This document shows positions 1-9,737 of a DNA stretch of 64,000 nucleotides, piece after piece. Source of the DNA: Acinetobacter celticus (GTDB lineage: Bacteria > Pseudomonadota > Gammaproteobacteria > Pseudomonadales > Moraxellaceae); assembly GCF_001707755.1 (NCBI RefSeq), contig NZ_MBDL01000001.1:434001-498000 (forward strand). The letters run 5' to 3'. A model generated the notes under the pieces. That model saw only the letters and a program-made list of their open reading frames with translations. It had not been told where the DNA came from and did not search any database. The first letter of the stretch is position 1. Each line of letters opens with the position of its first letter. The position numbers and the translations under genes were made by a program.

Positions 1-1127
1 ACTATAGAGCTACAGGCAAAAATTATTTCTGTACTAATAAACAGTTTCGTCATTGCTTTACCCAACATCAGGTAAGCTAAAATCCAGCTGCCTATTTTGA
101 GTGAATCACCAATCATTTGCCACAGAAACAATTCTCTCATTGGTAAAAAGGCAGAACTGAAAAGTAATGGAATAATCCAATCTTTCAGCAAGTATACAGC
201 CACTCCTCCAGCCACAGCCAAAGGAAAAATAAATTTATAGCCCAAATAAACTTCAGCTTTTATTGCCTGAATATTTGAAAGCTCGGATAACCTTGGTAAG
301 TAATATACACTTAAGGTGGTCGTCACCAACATCAAATATGCAGCACTTAAGCGAATCATCGCTTCCCAATAACCAGCATATGCAACATTATATTCATGAA
401 CCAAATAGCTACGAATAACCATTTGAGATAAGGGTACACAAATGGCACTCACTAAGGCCATGGCAGCAAATGCCAGAAATTTTTTTGCAATATCTGAATC
501 AATTTTTCCAATAAAATAGGAAAAATTGAACCACTCTGACCTATAACATAAATATAAGGTGACAATAAAGTTTAAGGACTGATAAATACATAACGCAACT
601 AGTGCACCATACAGTCCTAACTTAACTGCAAGGAATCCAGTGATAAATAGAGAAAATAAACTGCCTGCAATATTTGCAAAAACTAGTTTTAGTATTTCTT
701 TTTTACCATTTAAAATGGCTAGCAAAAGGGCATTCAAATTAAAGAAAATAAGAAATACTGCAAACCAAATTAAAACTGAACCATAATCTTCAGTTTTAAA
801 TATCCAAAATGATAATTGCTGATGAAAGATTAAAACCAGAAAAGTAAAAATAAAGCTAAAAATTGAAACAATACTTCCAGCTGTTTGCCAAACCGTTTTT
901 TGCTTTTTTTCATCGTCATAATATTCAGCTGTGTACTTGACCACTGCTGTATTTACCGCACTTCCAGCAAAGGTTGTTACCATTTGAATAAAATTTTGGA
1001 ATTGACCAATAGCGGCGTAGCCAGCAGGCCCGACGTATACTGCTAGTATTTTATTCAATAAAAACATAGTGGCTGTTTTGATTAAAACAGCCACTCCATT
1101 TAGTACACTGGTTTTAAGTAAATTCAT
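1..1127 (-). CDS. wzx: WzxE-like polysaccharide flippase (partial, 3' end beyond window)
   Basis: The reading frame is open from an ATG at 1127 to the left edge, so the last part of the gene is missing. The translation starts MNLLKTSVLNGVAVLIKTA and continues with NKILAVYVGPAGYAAIGQ, followed by many hydrophobic helices. The pattern of positions (GPAG near residue 35, a KY.A.Y segment near 65, a PRLSEL segment late) follows E. coli WzxE, the MOP-superfamily flippase that moves the lipid III of enterobacterial common antigen across the inner membrane. The likely role is flipping an undecaprenyl-PP-linked repeat unit. The gap to the fdtB-like gene upstream is a single base, so the two are co-transcribed. 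This is the second flippase in the locus; the other, at 15010-16185, is of a different type. The family call is firm, the substrate is inferred. Confidence 0.85.
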   Translation of the reverse strand, partial: MNLLKTSVLNGVAVLIKTATMFLLNKILAVYVGPAGYAAIGQFQNFIQMVTTFAGSAVNTAVVKYTAEYYDDEKKQKTVWQTAGSIVSIFSFIFTFLVLIFHQQLSFWIFKTEDYGSVLIWFAVFLIFFNLNALLLAILNGKKEILKLVFANIAGSLFSLFITGFLAVKLGLYGALVALCIYQSLNFIVTLYLCYRSEWFNFSYFIGKIDSDIAKKFLAFAAMALVSAICVPLSQMVIRSYLVHEYNVAYAGYWEAMIRLSAAYLMLVTTTLSVYYLPRLSELSNIQAIKAEVYLGYKFIFPLAVAGGVAVYLLKDWIIPLLFSSAFLPMRELFLWQMIGDSLKIGSWILAYLMLGKAMTKLFISTEIIFACSSI

Positions 1128-1128
1128 T

Positions 1129-2244
1129 TTAGACTTTAAAACAATTACAAAGCTGAATTACTTTTTTAACATCTTCCAAACTCATAGTAGGGCCGATAGG
1201 CAAGCTCATTACTTCATCATGAATTTTCTCTGAGATCGGATAATTCAAATCATTCCATTCTTTATATGCTTGCTGTTTATGTGGAGGAATTGGGTAATGG
1301 ATTAACGTTTGTACGCCGTTTTCTGATAAATATTGCTGTAATTCTTCCCGATTTTTTGAACGAATGACAAATAAATGCCAAACGTGTTGGTCATATTGAG
1401 AAGCATCTATATCTGACAAAGGCAAGATCAATTCAGAATTTTTAATCCCTTCGAGATACATTTTTGCAATTGTACGACGATGGTTAACTTCAACATCTAA
1501 ATGTTTTAATTTGACATCAAGCATTGCCGCTTGGATTTCATCTAATCGACTATTTACACCCACGAATAAGTTCTTATATTTCTCGTGTGAACCGTAGTTG
1601 CGTAAGGCCTTTAACATCTGTGCTAGCTCAGCATCATTCGTCGTAATCGCCCCCGCATCTCCTAGTGCACCTAGATTTTTGCCTGGATAAAAGCTAAAAC
1701 CTGAAGCATCTCCCCAGTTACCCGCTTTTTTATAGTCTATTTGTGCACCATGACTTTGCGCCGAATCTTCTAAAACCAATAAATTATGTTTTTTTGCAAG
1801 GCGCATAATCTCTGACATTGCAGCCAATTGACCATATAAATGAACAGGTAAAATGACTTTTGTTTTAGGAGTAATTGCTGCTTCAATCTTTTTTGGATCA
1901 AGATTATAAGTATTAATATCCGGCTCAACTAAAACTGGCGTTAAGTTATTTGCTGTAATCGCTAAGATACTGGCAATATAGGTATTTGAAGGAACAATAA
2001 CTTCATCACCATCTTGAAGCTTACCTAACTCTTTCCAAGCACGTAAGGTTAAAATTAATGCATCCAAACCATTGGCCACACCAATTGCAAACTTGACCCC
2101 ACAATAATTTGCAAAATTTTGTTCAAATTGCTCTAACTCATTACCACCAATATACCAACCCGAATCAATAACTCTTGTACAGGAAGCAATCAACTCTTCA
2201 CGATACTGCTGATTGATATTTTTTAAATCTAAAAAGGGAATCAT
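1129..2244 (-). CDS. fdtB: dTDP-3-amino-3,6-dideoxyhexose transaminase (FdtB/QdtB type)
   Basis: A 371-residue PLP-dependent DegT/DnrJ/EryC1 aminotransferase. The Schiff-base lysine is Lys189 in the segment [19 protein letters not shown], and Asp160 in [12 protein letters not shown] would contact the pyridine nitrogen of PLP. The family makes dTDP-3-amino-3,6-dideoxyhexose from the 3-keto sugar, using glutamate. The neighbours decide the call: rmlA, rmlB and a 3,4-ketoisomerase fused to an acetyltransferase lie directly upstream, 2 bases away, and supply every other step from glucose-1-phosphate to dTDP-Fuc3NAc or dTDP-Qui3NAc. The sequence alone does not separate FdtB (galacto) from QdtB (gluco). 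A WecE-type 4-aminotransferase is less likely because a ketoisomerase is present. Confidence 0.85.
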   Translation of the reverse strand: MIPFLDLKNINQQYREELIASCTRVIDSGWYIGGNELEQFEQNFANYCGVKFAIGVANGLDALILTLRAWKELGKLQDGDEVIVPSNTYIASILAITANNLTPVLVEPDINTYNLDPKKIEAAITPKTKVILPVHLYGQLAAMSEIMRLAKKHNLLVLEDSAQSHGAQIDYKKAGNWGDASGFSFYPGKNLGALGDAGAITTNDAELAQMLKALRNYGSHEKYKNLFVGVNSRLDEIQAAMLDVKLKHLDVEVNHRRTIAKMYLEGIKNSELILPLSDIDASQYDQHVWHLFVIRSKNREELQQYLSENGVQTLIHYPIPPHKQQAYKEWNDLNYPISEKIHDEVMSLPIGPTMSLEDVKKVIQLCNCFKV

Positions 2245-2246
2245 TC

Positions 2247-3098
2247 TTATATATAACCTTTAATGATTGCAGGATTGCCTACCACTATTGCATTTGCTGG
2301 GACATCTTTCGTCACCACAGCACCAGCACCAATCAGTGCATTTTGGCCAATACGGATTCCAGGTAAAATGGTGGCATTGGCCCCAATGCTTGCCCCCTGC
2401 TCAACAACCGTTTGAGGAAATTCTTCTGGATACTGTTTTGAACGGGGGTTTTTATCATTTGTAAACGTAACAGATGGGCCAATAAAGACGTTATCTTCTA
2501 ATGTGATTCCATCCCATACATAAACGCCTGATTTTATGGTGACATTGTTGCCAATGATGACATCATTTTCAATGAGTGTATGCGCACAAATATTACAATT
2601 TTCACCAATTATGGCACGCTGTAAAATGACACTAAATTGCCAAACTTTGGTTTTCTGTCCAATTTTTTGGGATTTCACGTCTGATAAAGGATGAATAAAA
2701 GGCTTATGTACTTCTTTTAAAAATTCTTGATAATCACGAATATAATCAGATTCAGTAAAATGCTCACTTGCCAAAACAAGTAGAACACAGTCCTCCGAAA
2801 AATCATGCATTTCCCGCCAAATCAAACCTTCAATAAGCAAGCCCTGAGCAGGCGAATTTAATACAATTTCTTCCTTTTGATGACCATCATCTAAAATAAA
2901 GCGACAGCTCCCTTTTAAACAAATGGCCACTTGTTTTAAATTAAGATGTGCGTGAAAACCACGAGGCTTATCGACTGTATTAAAAATATAATATAAACGC
3001 TTAACGTCAAAGGGAATGGACTGATTGGACTCAATAGCCACTAACCCACCACGGTCATCACCAAAGTTCGGCAGATCAATTAACTTTACTAAACTCAT
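2247..3098 (-). CDS. Bifunctional sugar 3,4-ketoisomerase / N-acetyltransferase (FdtA-FdtC fusion)
   Basis: Two enzymes in one 283-residue chain. Residues 1-130 are a WxcM/FdtA-type cupin with the paired histidines His49 and His51 ([12 protein letters not shown]) and the WREM segment at 94-97; this domain moves the keto group of dTDP-4-keto-6-deoxyglucose from C4 to C3. Residues 150-283 are a left-handed beta-helix of hexapeptide repeats ([28 protein letters not shown]) and would acetylate the 3-amino group made by the adjacent transaminase. The domain order is the reverse of that reported for Shewanella FdtD (acetyltransferase first). Arg16 sits where QdtA has Tyr17, an FdtA-like feature, but Arg95 is kept as in QdtA, so the Fuc3NAc/Qui3NAc choice is open. 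I chose the ATG at 3098; a GTG at 3107 would overlap rmlA. Confidence 0.85.
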   Translation of the reverse strand: MSLVKLIDLPNFGDDRGGLVAIESNQSIPFDVKRLYYIFNTVDKPRGFHAHLNLKQVAICLKGSCRFILDDGHQKEEIVLNSPAQGLLIEGLIWREMHDFSEDCVLLVLASEHFTESDYIRDYQEFLKEVHKPFIHPLSDVKSQKIGQKTKVWQFSVILQRAIIGENCNICAHTLIENDVIIGNNVTIKSGVYVWDGITLEDNVFIGPSVTFTNDKNPRSKQYPEEFPQTVVEQGASIGANATILPGIRIGQNALIGAGAVVTKDVPANAIVVGNPAIIKGYI

Positions 3099-3099
3099 T

Positions 3100-3978
3100 T
3101 TATTCACTTACCAATGAGATTAAATATTGGCCATAGTCATTCTTACTCATGCTCTGCCCAATGGATAAAACTTGTTCTTTGCTTAACCACCCATGACTAA
3201 GAGCAATTTCCTCTAGACACGCTACTTTATAGCCTTGGCGTTTCTCTAAGGTTTCTACAAATTGCGCCGCTTCGAGCAAACTTGCATGTGTCCCTGTATC
3301 AAGCCATGCAAAACCTCGCCCAAGAAGCTCTACATTTAAATCACCACGCTCCAAATACATTTGGTTCACTGTAGTAATTTCTAATTCTCCGCGTTCAGAA
3401 GGCTCAACTTGTTTGGCAATTTGAATCACTTGATTGTCATAGAAGTACAGCCCCGTTACCGCAAAATGAGACTTCGGATACTGAGGCTTTTCTTCTAGGG
3501 AAATTGCTCGTTTCTGCTCGTCAAACTCAACTACACCAAAACGTTCAGGATCTTTAACTTGATAACCAAAGACTGTTGCGCCTTTTGCACGAGCAACGGC
3601 TTGTTTTAACATTGGTGTAAATCCTTGACCATAAAAAATATTATCGCCTAACACCAAACACACATTACTATTACCAATGAACTCTTCGCCGATAATAAAC
3701 GCTTGTGCCAAACCATCTGGACTTGGTTGAATGGCATATTGGAGACGAACACCAAATTGTGAACCATCACCCAGTAAACGTTCAAAACTCTCTTTATCTT
3801 CTGGTGTTGTAATAATGAGTACATCCTGAATTCCTGCCAACATGAGGACAGAAAGTGGATAATAAATCATCGGCTTATCATAAATAGGTAAAAGTTGCTT
3901 TGAAACACCTTTTGTAATTGGATACAAACGTGTACCCGAGCCACCCGCCAGAATAATACCCTTTGTTGTTATTACCAT
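3100..3978 (-). CDS. rmlA: Glucose-1-phosphate thymidylyltransferase RmlA
   Basis: A 292-residue nucleotidyltransferase that joins glucose-1-phosphate and dTTP to give dTDP-glucose and pyrophosphate. The N-terminal signature [20 protein letters not shown] (from about residue 11) is the dTTP-binding loop, followed by [20 protein letters not shown] carries the metal-binding Asp, and EEKP and WLDTGTH match the sugar-binding region of the RmlA family. Length is normal. It overlaps the rmlB stop codon by one base, and the ketoisomerase fusion starts 1-2 bases after its end, so translation of these genes is probably coupled. With no rmlC or rmlD beside it, it serves the 3-amino-3,6-dideoxyhexose branch and not rhamnose. 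Confidence 0.95.
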   Translation of the reverse strand: MVITTKGIILAGGSGTRLYPITKGVSKQLLPIYDKPMIYYPLSVLMLAGIQDVLIITTPEDKESFERLLGDGSQFGVRLQYAIQPSPDGLAQAFIIGEEFIGNSNVCLVLGDNIFYGQGFTPMLKQAVARAKGATVFGYQVKDPERFGVVEFDEQKRAISLEEKPQYPKSHFAVTGLYFYDNQVIQIAKQVEPSERGELEITTVNQMYLERGDLNVELLGRGFAWLDTGTHASLLEAAQFVETLEKRQGYKVACLEEIALSHGWLSKEQVLSIGQSMSKNDYGQYLISLVSE

Positions 3979-5036
3979 TATGCGTTTACACCTAATCGTT
4001 CACGTTGATAACTACCATCTTGGACTCGACGGCACCAATCTAAATTATTTAAATACCATTCAACAGTTTTTCGTATACCTGTTTCAAATGTTTCTTGTGG
4101 CATCCAACCCAGTTCTTTTTCAATTTTTACCGCATCAATCGCATAACGCAAATCGTGCCCAGGTCGATCTTTCACAAACGTAATCAGCGCTTCATATTTC
4201 TGTCCATTAGACTGAGGCTTTAGTTCATCCAAGATCTTACAAATTGTTTTTACGACCTCAATATTTTGTTTTTCGTTATGTCCACCAATATTATAAGTTT
4301 CCCCAACAATACCTTCTGTGACAACCTGATATAAAGCACGCGCATGATCTTCAACAAATAACCAATCACGGATTTGATCACCTTTGCCGTAAATTGGTAA
4401 AGGTTTCGTATCTAGGGCATTGAGAACAACCAAAGGAATCAATTTCTCGGGGAAATGATATGGACCATAATTATTTGAACAATTCGTCACAATCGTGGGC
4501 AGGCCATAAGTACGCTGCCATGCACGAACCAAATGATCTGAACTGGCTTTACTTGCAGAATATGGTGAACTTGGTGCATAGGGCGTTGTTTCAGTAAATA
4601 AATCCGTGGTTCCCTCTAAATCACCATACACTTCATCGGTCGAAATATGATGGAAGCGAAAAGCTTCTTTTGCTTCTAAGGTTAGACTTAACCAATATTT
4701 TCGTGCGGCTTCCAATAAGCTATAAGTGCCCACAATATTAGTCTGAATAAATGCAGCAGGACCATCAATAGAGCGGTCAACATGCGATTCAGCGGCCAAA
4801 TGCATGACTGCATCTGGTTGAAATTCATGAAATAGTTTTTCTAGTTCGACTTGATCACAAATATCTATTTGGGAAAATTGGTAACGTTCATTATTATCAA
4901 TCGATGTTAATGATTCTAAATTTCCAGCATAAGTTAATTTATCTACATTAAGTACTTGGTGTTGTGTATTCTGAATAATATGTCGTATTACTGCTGAACC
5001 AATAAAACCAGCTCCACCTGTTACCAATAATTTCAT
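3978..5036 (-). CDS. rmlB: dTDP-glucose 4,6-dehydratase RmlB
   Basis: A 352-residue extended short-chain dehydrogenase that converts dTDP-glucose to dTDP-4-keto-6-deoxyglucose. The NAD-binding loop [14 protein letters not shown] lies at the N terminus, the catalytic TDEVYGDL (Asp-Glu pair) in the middle, and the [10 protein letters not shown] segment supplies the Tyr-x3-Lys pair. [15 protein letters not shown] is typical of RmlB. It is the first gene of the tight group rmlB-rmlA-ketoisomerase-fdtB-wzx. A 180-base AT-rich gap separates it from the upstream gdr gene, which may mark a module boundary or an internal promoter. The product feeds the ketoisomerase domain encoded two genes downstream. 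Confidence 0.96.
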   Translation of the reverse strand: MKLLVTGGAGFIGSAVIRHIIQNTQHQVLNVDKLTYAGNLESLTSIDNNERYQFSQIDICDQVELEKLFHEFQPDAVMHLAAESHVDRSIDGPAAFIQTNIVGTYSLLEAARKYWLSLTLEAKEAFRFHHISTDEVYGDLEGTTDLFTETTPYAPSSPYSASKASSDHLVRAWQRTYGLPTIVTNCSNNYGPYHFPEKLIPLVVLNALDTKPLPIYGKGDQIRDWLFVEDHARALYQVVTEGIVGETYNIGGHNEKQNIEVVKTICKILDELKPQSNGQKYEALITFVKDRPGHDLRYAIDAVKIEKELGWMPQETFETGIRKTVEWYLNNLDWCRRVQDGSYQRERLGVNA

Positions 5037-5216
5037 CTTGTCCTGCTTCTAGTTTAAGTTAATTGATAGCAAAATAATTTTAAGTAGCTATAAATATAAG
5101 TAATAAGATGTATCTGTATACTAAAAAGATTTTAATATTTTACTCAAAACATATAATTGTATAAGTAATATAATAGAACATTTTTGATTTTATCAAACTT
5201 GCATTAATAAATGGTA

Positions 5217-7124
5217 TCAATGATTGTTTAATTTTTCAGCTTTGTAACCCTCAACATAATTTTGTAAAATATTTTTAATTTTCACGTGATTATCACCTTC
5301 TTCAGATAGATCTGACAACTCTATAAACACGCTACGTATTTGATCAAAAAGATAAAAGTTTTCGTACGATTTTAAAATCCGCTCATGATCTGTTTTTTCT
5401 ATATTTTCAGCTTCAATGAGTAATTCCTCATACAATTTTTCACCTGATCGAAGTCCCGTAAATTGAATGGCAATATCTCCCAAACCATTCTCATCCATTG
5501 ATTTATAACCACTTAAACGAATCATTTGTTTGGCTAGATCTACAATTTTTACTGGCTCGCCCATATCCAACAAAAACACATCCCCCCCCGTACCCATCGC
5601 ACCAGCCTGAATCACCAACTGCGCCGCCTCTGGTATCGTCATAAAATAACGAGTTACGTCAGGGTGCGTCACAGTAACAGGCCCACCTTGGGCAATTTGC
5701 TTTTTAAACAAAGGAACAACAGAACCCGAAGAACCCAATACATTGCCAAAACGCACAATACTAATTTGTGTTTTCGGATTCGTTGAAGCTAAACCTTGAC
5801 AATACAACTCTGCCATACGTTTAGACGCGCCCATCACATTGGTTGGACGCACTGCTTTATCTGTCGAAATTAAAACAAAGGTTTCCACACCCTGCTTCAC
5901 CGCAGCATCTACACTGCGTGCTGTCCCAATAGATGTATTATAAATTCCCTCAAAAGGATTCGCTTCAACCAATGGCACATGCTTATAAGCAGCCGCATGG
6001 TAAACCGTTTGCACAGCATATTGTTGCAATATACGTTCCAATTTAGCCTGATTAGTTACCGAACCTAAAACTGCAATAATTGATATATTCGTATTTTGTA
6101 ATTCACGATCAATTGAATACAACGCAAATTCGGACATCTCAAAAAGCACAAGGCATTTCGGCTGATGCTTGACAATCTGGCGACAAAGCTCCGAACCAAT
6201 TGACCCCCCTGCCCCTGTCACCATTACCACTTTATTTTTAATATTTTTTTCTAAAAGCTCGGGCTTTGGTGGTACAGGATCACGACCCAGTAAATCAATA
6301 ATATCAACCTCACGAATATCTGAAACTTTCACCCGGCCATCGACCAATTGAGTCACACCCGGCAATTCCATAATTTTGACATCAGCAGAGTCAAAAGATT
6401 CTATGATTTCTTTTTTACGTGCACGCCCAACAGATGGCATCGCCAATAAAATTTCTTCAATTGCAAACTTCCCCAGTTTTTTCGTAGCACGTTGGGTTGA
6501 GTAAATTTTTAATCCACTTAAAGATTGGCCTTGTAATGATTTTTTATCGTCAATAAAACACACAGGCAAATAATCATCTGAATGGTTTAAAGCAGCAGCA
6601 ATTTGCTGTCCTGCTAGGCCTGCACCATAAATTGCCACACGTTTACGCACGTGTTTTTTAGCGAACGTTTTAAGGGTTGCGTAACGAATCACCGCACGAC
6701 TCCACCACATCCATGAAAACAATAAAAAACCATACATGAGCGGAATACTCATGGGTATAAAGGCTAAATTTAATTTTTTTATGGCATATAAAATAACAAT
6801 TTGAATAAAAGTGGCAATCGAGATACGTAGTAAATAATCTTCATTAAATGAACGAACAATTGCGCGATAAATGCCAAGTAAAGCAAAAATTGCAATCCCG
6901 ACGATACCCACATAGATATACCATGCATCAAGCCCTTGCATCACTTGCACATTTGGGCGAGCCAAACGGACCGCATAAGCGAGCCACATCATCAGTGGCA
7001 AGATACAAAGATCTATCAACACCAAAACAATTTGTTTTTGGCGACGCGGTAATGATGCTATAGATCGAATAATGTCTTTCACAACGTGCTCGAATAGGGT
7101 CAAATGACGTGAGGTAGAGCGCAT
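5217..7124 (-). CDS. gdr: UDP-GlcNAc 4,6-dehydratase, membrane-bound (Gdr/PglF/CapD family)
   Basis: A 635-residue protein. Residues 30-150 hold about four membrane helices, followed by a first Rossmann fold (VAIYGAGLAGQQIAA) and a C-terminal extended SDR catalytic domain with the loop VMVTGAGGSIGSELCRQI near residue 295. The catalytic segment is ISTDKAVRPTNVMGASKRMAE: as in PglF, Thr-Asp-Lys does the chemistry and Met replaces the usual Tyr. It converts UDP-GlcNAc to UDP-2-acetamido-2,6-dideoxy-4-hexulose, the first step to UDP-diNAcBac (QuiNAc4NAc). The aminotransferase, acetyltransferase and phosphosugar transferase of that pathway follow in order at 7146-9586. A run of eight G on the coding strand (5582-5589) lies inside the gene. 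Confidence 0.93.
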   Translation of the reverse strand: MRSTSRHLTLFEHVVKDIIRSIASLPRRQKQIVLVLIDLCILPLMMWLAYAVRLARPNVQVMQGLDAWYIYVGIVGIAIFALLGIYRAIVRSFNEDYLLRISIATFIQIVILYAIKKLNLAFIPMSIPLMYGFLLFSWMWWSRAVIRYATLKTFAKKHVRKRVAIYGAGLAGQQIAAALNHSDDYLPVCFIDDKKSLQGQSLSGLKIYSTQRATKKLGKFAIEEILLAMPSVGRARKKEIIESFDSADVKIMELPGVTQLVDGRVKVSDIREVDIIDLLGRDPVPPKPELLEKNIKNKVVMVTGAGGSIGSELCRQIVKHQPKCLVLFEMSEFALYSIDRELQNTNISIIAVLGSVTNQAKLERILQQYAVQTVYHAAAYKHVPLVEANPFEGIYNTSIGTARSVDAAVKQGVETFVLISTDKAVRPTNVMGASKRMAELYCQGLASTNPKTQISIVRFGNVLGSSGSVVPLFKKQIAQGGPVTVTHPDVTRYFMTIPEAAQLVIQAGAMGTGGDVFLLDMGEPVKIVDLAKQMIRLSGYKSMDENGLGDIAIQFTGLRSGEKLYEELLIEAENIEKTDHERILKSYENFYLFDQIRSVFIELSDLSEEGDNHVKIKNILQNYVEGYKAEKLNNH

Positions 7125-7145
7125 GATTATACGCTCTTTTGCGGT

Positions 7146-8315
7146 TTAGATTTTTGCGATGACTTGTGCAATCGTATCAACCGTTTTTTGCACACTTTGC
7201 TCTGACAAAGTTGGATGTACCAAGAACATTAAACTGCTTAAACCTAAGGCTTGAGCATTGGCTAAACACTCAATCGGGCGCCACGGTGTTTGATCAAACG
7301 CTTTTTCTAAATAAACTTCTGAACATGAGCCACTAAAACAGGGTACGCCTAAAGCATTAATTTCTGCCATGATACGGTCCCGTGACCAAGTTTCAGGCAA
7401 GGCTTTAATATTCACTTGTACATAGCATTTATAGGCAGCATGTACATCATCATCAGATGGTTTTGACACTGTAAAATAAGGGTTATTTTCAAAGATAGCT
7501 TGAATACGTGCCATATTGGCATTACGATTTTCAGTCCATTCAGGCATTTTCTTTAATTGCAGACGACCAATCACTGCTTGCATTTCCATCATGCGCCAAT
7601 TGGTGCCAAAAGAATCATGTAACCAACGGAACCCCGGCGGGTGCTGTGTGTTATACACACTGTCATAGTTTTTACCATGGTCCTTATACGACCACATTTT
7701 TTTCCAAAGGGATTCATCATTGGTCGTGACCATACCGCCTTCACCGCCTGTGGTCATAATTTTGTCTTGGCAAAATGACCATGCACCAATATGACCAATC
7801 GAACCTGCTGATTTGCCTTTATATAAAGCACCATGCGCTTGAGCACAGTCTTCAATCACGAAAATACCCTTTTCTTCAGCCAATTGCATGATTGGATCCA
7901 TATCACACATCCAACCTGCCAAATGCACACAAATAATCGCTTTGGTATTGGGTGTAATCACCGCTTCAATAGTACGGCGTGAAATATTTTGTGAATCCAG
8001 TTCGACATCGGCAAAAATCGGATTGGCACCAGCGGTTACGATAGAACTTGCTGACGCCAAGAAAGTGCGTGAAGTAACAATCACATCATCCCCTGCCCCA
8101 ATACCCAATGCTTTTAAGGCTAAATCTAATGCCACTGTGCCATTTGCAACAGCCACCGCATATTGAGTACCTGCAAACTGTGCGAATTCCTTTTCAAATT
8201 CACGGCATTCTTGACCTGTCCAATAATTCACTTTATTTGACAATAGAACCTTTGAAACTGCGTCCGCTTCAGTTTGCGTAAAACTTGGCCACGGTTCAAA
8301 TGCAGTGTTTAACAT
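7146..8315 (-). CDS. pglE: UDP-4-amino-sugar aminotransferase (PglE-like, UDP-bacillosamine pathway)
   Basis: A 389-residue DegT-family PLP aminotransferase. Lys185 in FCQDKIMTTGGEGG is the PLP lysine, and Asp156 lies in IEDCAQAHGA. The family transfers an amino group from glutamate to C4 of the UDP-4-keto sugar made by the PglF/Gdr-type dehydratase, whose gene is 21 bases downstream. The PglD-type acetyltransferase gene is 22 bases upstream. This order (dehydratase, aminotransferase, acetyltransferase, phosphosugar transferase) reproduces the pgl bacillosamine cassette of Campylobacter and Neisseria, which is the main reason for choosing PglE over perosamine synthase. In Acinetobacter K-locus nomenclature I believe this gene type is called qhb, but I am not certain of the letter. 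Confidence 0.85.
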   Translation of the reverse strand: MLNTAFEPWPSFTQTEADAVSKVLLSNKVNYWTGQECREFEKEFAQFAGTQYAVAVANGTVALDLALKALGIGAGDDVIVTSRTFLASASSIVTAGANPIFADVELDSQNISRRTIEAVITPNTKAIICVHLAGWMCDMDPIMQLAEEKGIFVIEDCAQAHGALYKGKSAGSIGHIGAWSFCQDKIMTTGGEGGMVTTNDESLWKKMWSYKDHGKNYDSVYNTQHPPGFRWLHDSFGTNWRMMEMQAVIGRLQLKKMPEWTENRNANMARIQAIFENNPYFTVSKPSDDDVHAAYKCYVQVNIKALPETWSRDRIMAEINALGVPCFSGSCSEVYLEKAFDQTPWRPIECLANAQALGLSSLMFLVHPTLSEQSVQKTVDTIAQVIAKI

Positions 8316-8337
8316 GGAATTTTCCTAGTTGAAATAT

Positions 8338-8994
8338 CTATTTAGACTTGAGAATACGGGCTGGATTACCCACAACAGTCACACCTGCGGGCACGCTTTT
8401 TGTAACCACAGCACCCATTCCCACTATAGCACCACGACCGATTACTACAGGCCGATCTGGTGTGCCCTGCTTAATGACAGCGCCTGCACCAATATAAGCA
8501 TGGTCTTCAATATGAATATTACCGTTGCATTTTACACCTGGTGCGAAGGTCACAAAGTCCCCAATAATACAATCATGCTCGACATAACTATATAAATTGG
8601 CATGAAAGCATTTACCAATTTTGATATTAGAGGTAATGGTGACAAATGGACTTAAAGCCGAACCTTCAGCAATTTCAATCTGATCCATAAGCACAACATT
8701 GTCTGCATAAATTGACCAAAGTGTAATGCCATCTTGCGCTAAACGATGGGCAATTTTTTCACGCACATGACTGTGAGCGATGGCGATTTGTACAGACTTT
8801 ACAGCAGCAGATTCATTTAAAAAATCAGCATAGTTCATGGCACGATGACCATTGATCGCACCAATTTCCGTGAAGGCATCATCAATAAAAACTACTTCAG
8901 ATGAATCCTGTTCACGTGCCAATTGTTGACGCGCCACAGGCATCAAACTGCGCCCACAGCCTGAAGCACCATAGATCGCATACAGTTTAGTCAT
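8338..8994 (-). CDS. pglD: UDP-4-amino-sugar N-acetyltransferase (PglD-like)
   Basis: A 218-residue enzyme of the sialic-acid O-acetyltransferase NeuD/PglD family. The N-terminal Rossmann-like part starts YAIYGASGCGRSLMP and binds the UDP-sugar. Residues 100-218 form a left-handed beta-helix ending IVGMGAVVTKSVPAGVTVVG. His140 (YVEHDCIIG) matches the catalytic histidine that activates the C4 amine in Campylobacter PglD. It uses acetyl-CoA to finish UDP-diNAcBac. Its start overlaps the end of the pglC-like gene by 8 bases, so the two are translationally coupled. Another acyl donor cannot be excluded from sequence. Confidence 0.87.
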   Translation of the reverse strand: MTKLYAIYGASGCGRSLMPVARQQLAREQDSSEVVFIDDAFTEIGAINGHRAMNYADFLNESAAVKSVQIAIAHSHVREKIAHRLAQDGITLWSIYADNVVLMDQIEIAEGSALSPFVTITSNIKIGKCFHANLYSYVEHDCIIGDFVTFAPGVKCNGNIHIEDHAYIGAGAVIKQGTPDRPVVIGRGAIVGMGAVVTKSVPAGVTVVGNPARILKSK

Positions 8995-9586
8995 GTTGAC
9001 TGCCTGTAAATTTAGTCATGGTCGCTTCGCCTTCTGCGCTGATATCCTCTTTGGCCAACACTTTTTTGACGGTTTTAAGCATAATTTTAAAATCCAGCCA
9101 AAGTGATTGATTTTCAACATACCATGTGTCGAGTTTAAACTTTTCTTCCCAAGAAATGGCATTGCGCCCATTCACTTGCGCATGCCCTGTCATACCTGGG
9201 CGCACGTTATGTCGTTTTGCTTGTTCTGCATTATATAAGGGTAAATATTCAGTCAATAATGGGCGCGGGCCAACAATGCTCATCTCGCCTTTAATCACAT
9301 TCCACAACTCTGGCATTTCATCCAAACTACTCGAACGAAGCATTTTGCCAAATGGAGTTAAGCGCTCACTGTCTGGCAAAGGATTCCCCTGCACATCTAC
9401 AGCATCTTTCATACTACGAAATTTAATCATTTCAAATGGTTGACCGTACAAGCCTGGACGTACCTGACGAAACAAGACTGGTGAACCCAGATTTTTCCGC
9501 ACTTTATACGCCACGAAAGCATACACGGGAGACAAAATCACCAGTGCAGTCGAGGCAATCGCAATATCCAGTACACGCTTTAACAT
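8987..9586 (-). CDS. pglC: Initiating phosphoglycosyltransferase (PglC/ItrB-like)
   Basis: A 199-residue monotopic bacterial sugar transferase, the same size as Campylobacter PglC. One hydrophobic re-entrant helix lies at residues 5-28 (LDIAIASTALVILSPVYAF), followed by the catalytic core: FRQVRPG, MIKFRSM, the Asp-Glu dyad in SSLDEMPELWNVIKGEMS, and GPRPLL. The family transfers a phospho-sugar from a UDP-sugar to undecaprenyl phosphate on the cytoplasmic face and so fixes the first sugar of the repeat unit. Beside genes for UDP-diNAcBac synthesis, that sugar is most likely diNAcBac (QuiNAc4NAc). It lacks the long N-terminal membrane domain of WbaP/WcaJ enzymes. It would also prime the glycan used by the PglL-type ligase at 33531-35168. 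Confidence 0.92.
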   Translation of the reverse strand: MLKRVLDIAIASTALVILSPVYAFVAYKVRKNLGSPVLFRQVRPGLYGQPFEMIKFRSMKDAVDVQGNPLPDSERLTPFGKMLRSSSLDEMPELWNVIKGEMSIVGPRPLLTEYLPLYNAEQAKRHNVRPGMTGHAQVNGRNAISWEEKFKLDTWYVENQSLWLDFKIMLKTVKKVLAKEDISAEGEATMTKFTGSQHD

Positions 9587-9737
9587 TTATTTACTCATCG
9601 AATTCATTTGAAAATTGTTTTTAGATTATTCGGCTTTATGATAAATGCGTTTGAAAATGCCAAATAAAATAAATATGTTGATCTGTTCAGTCGTTTGACG
9701 ACCAAGCTGAGCCTCACAGCGCTACCATTTCGAAGCA

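Noticed and set aside
2267..2464. Plus-strand open frame opposite the ketoisomerase/acetyltransferase fusion
   Set aside because: It lies fully inside a well-supported gene on the other strand, has no ribosome site and no recognisable product. Many similar shadow frames across the window were left out for the same reason.
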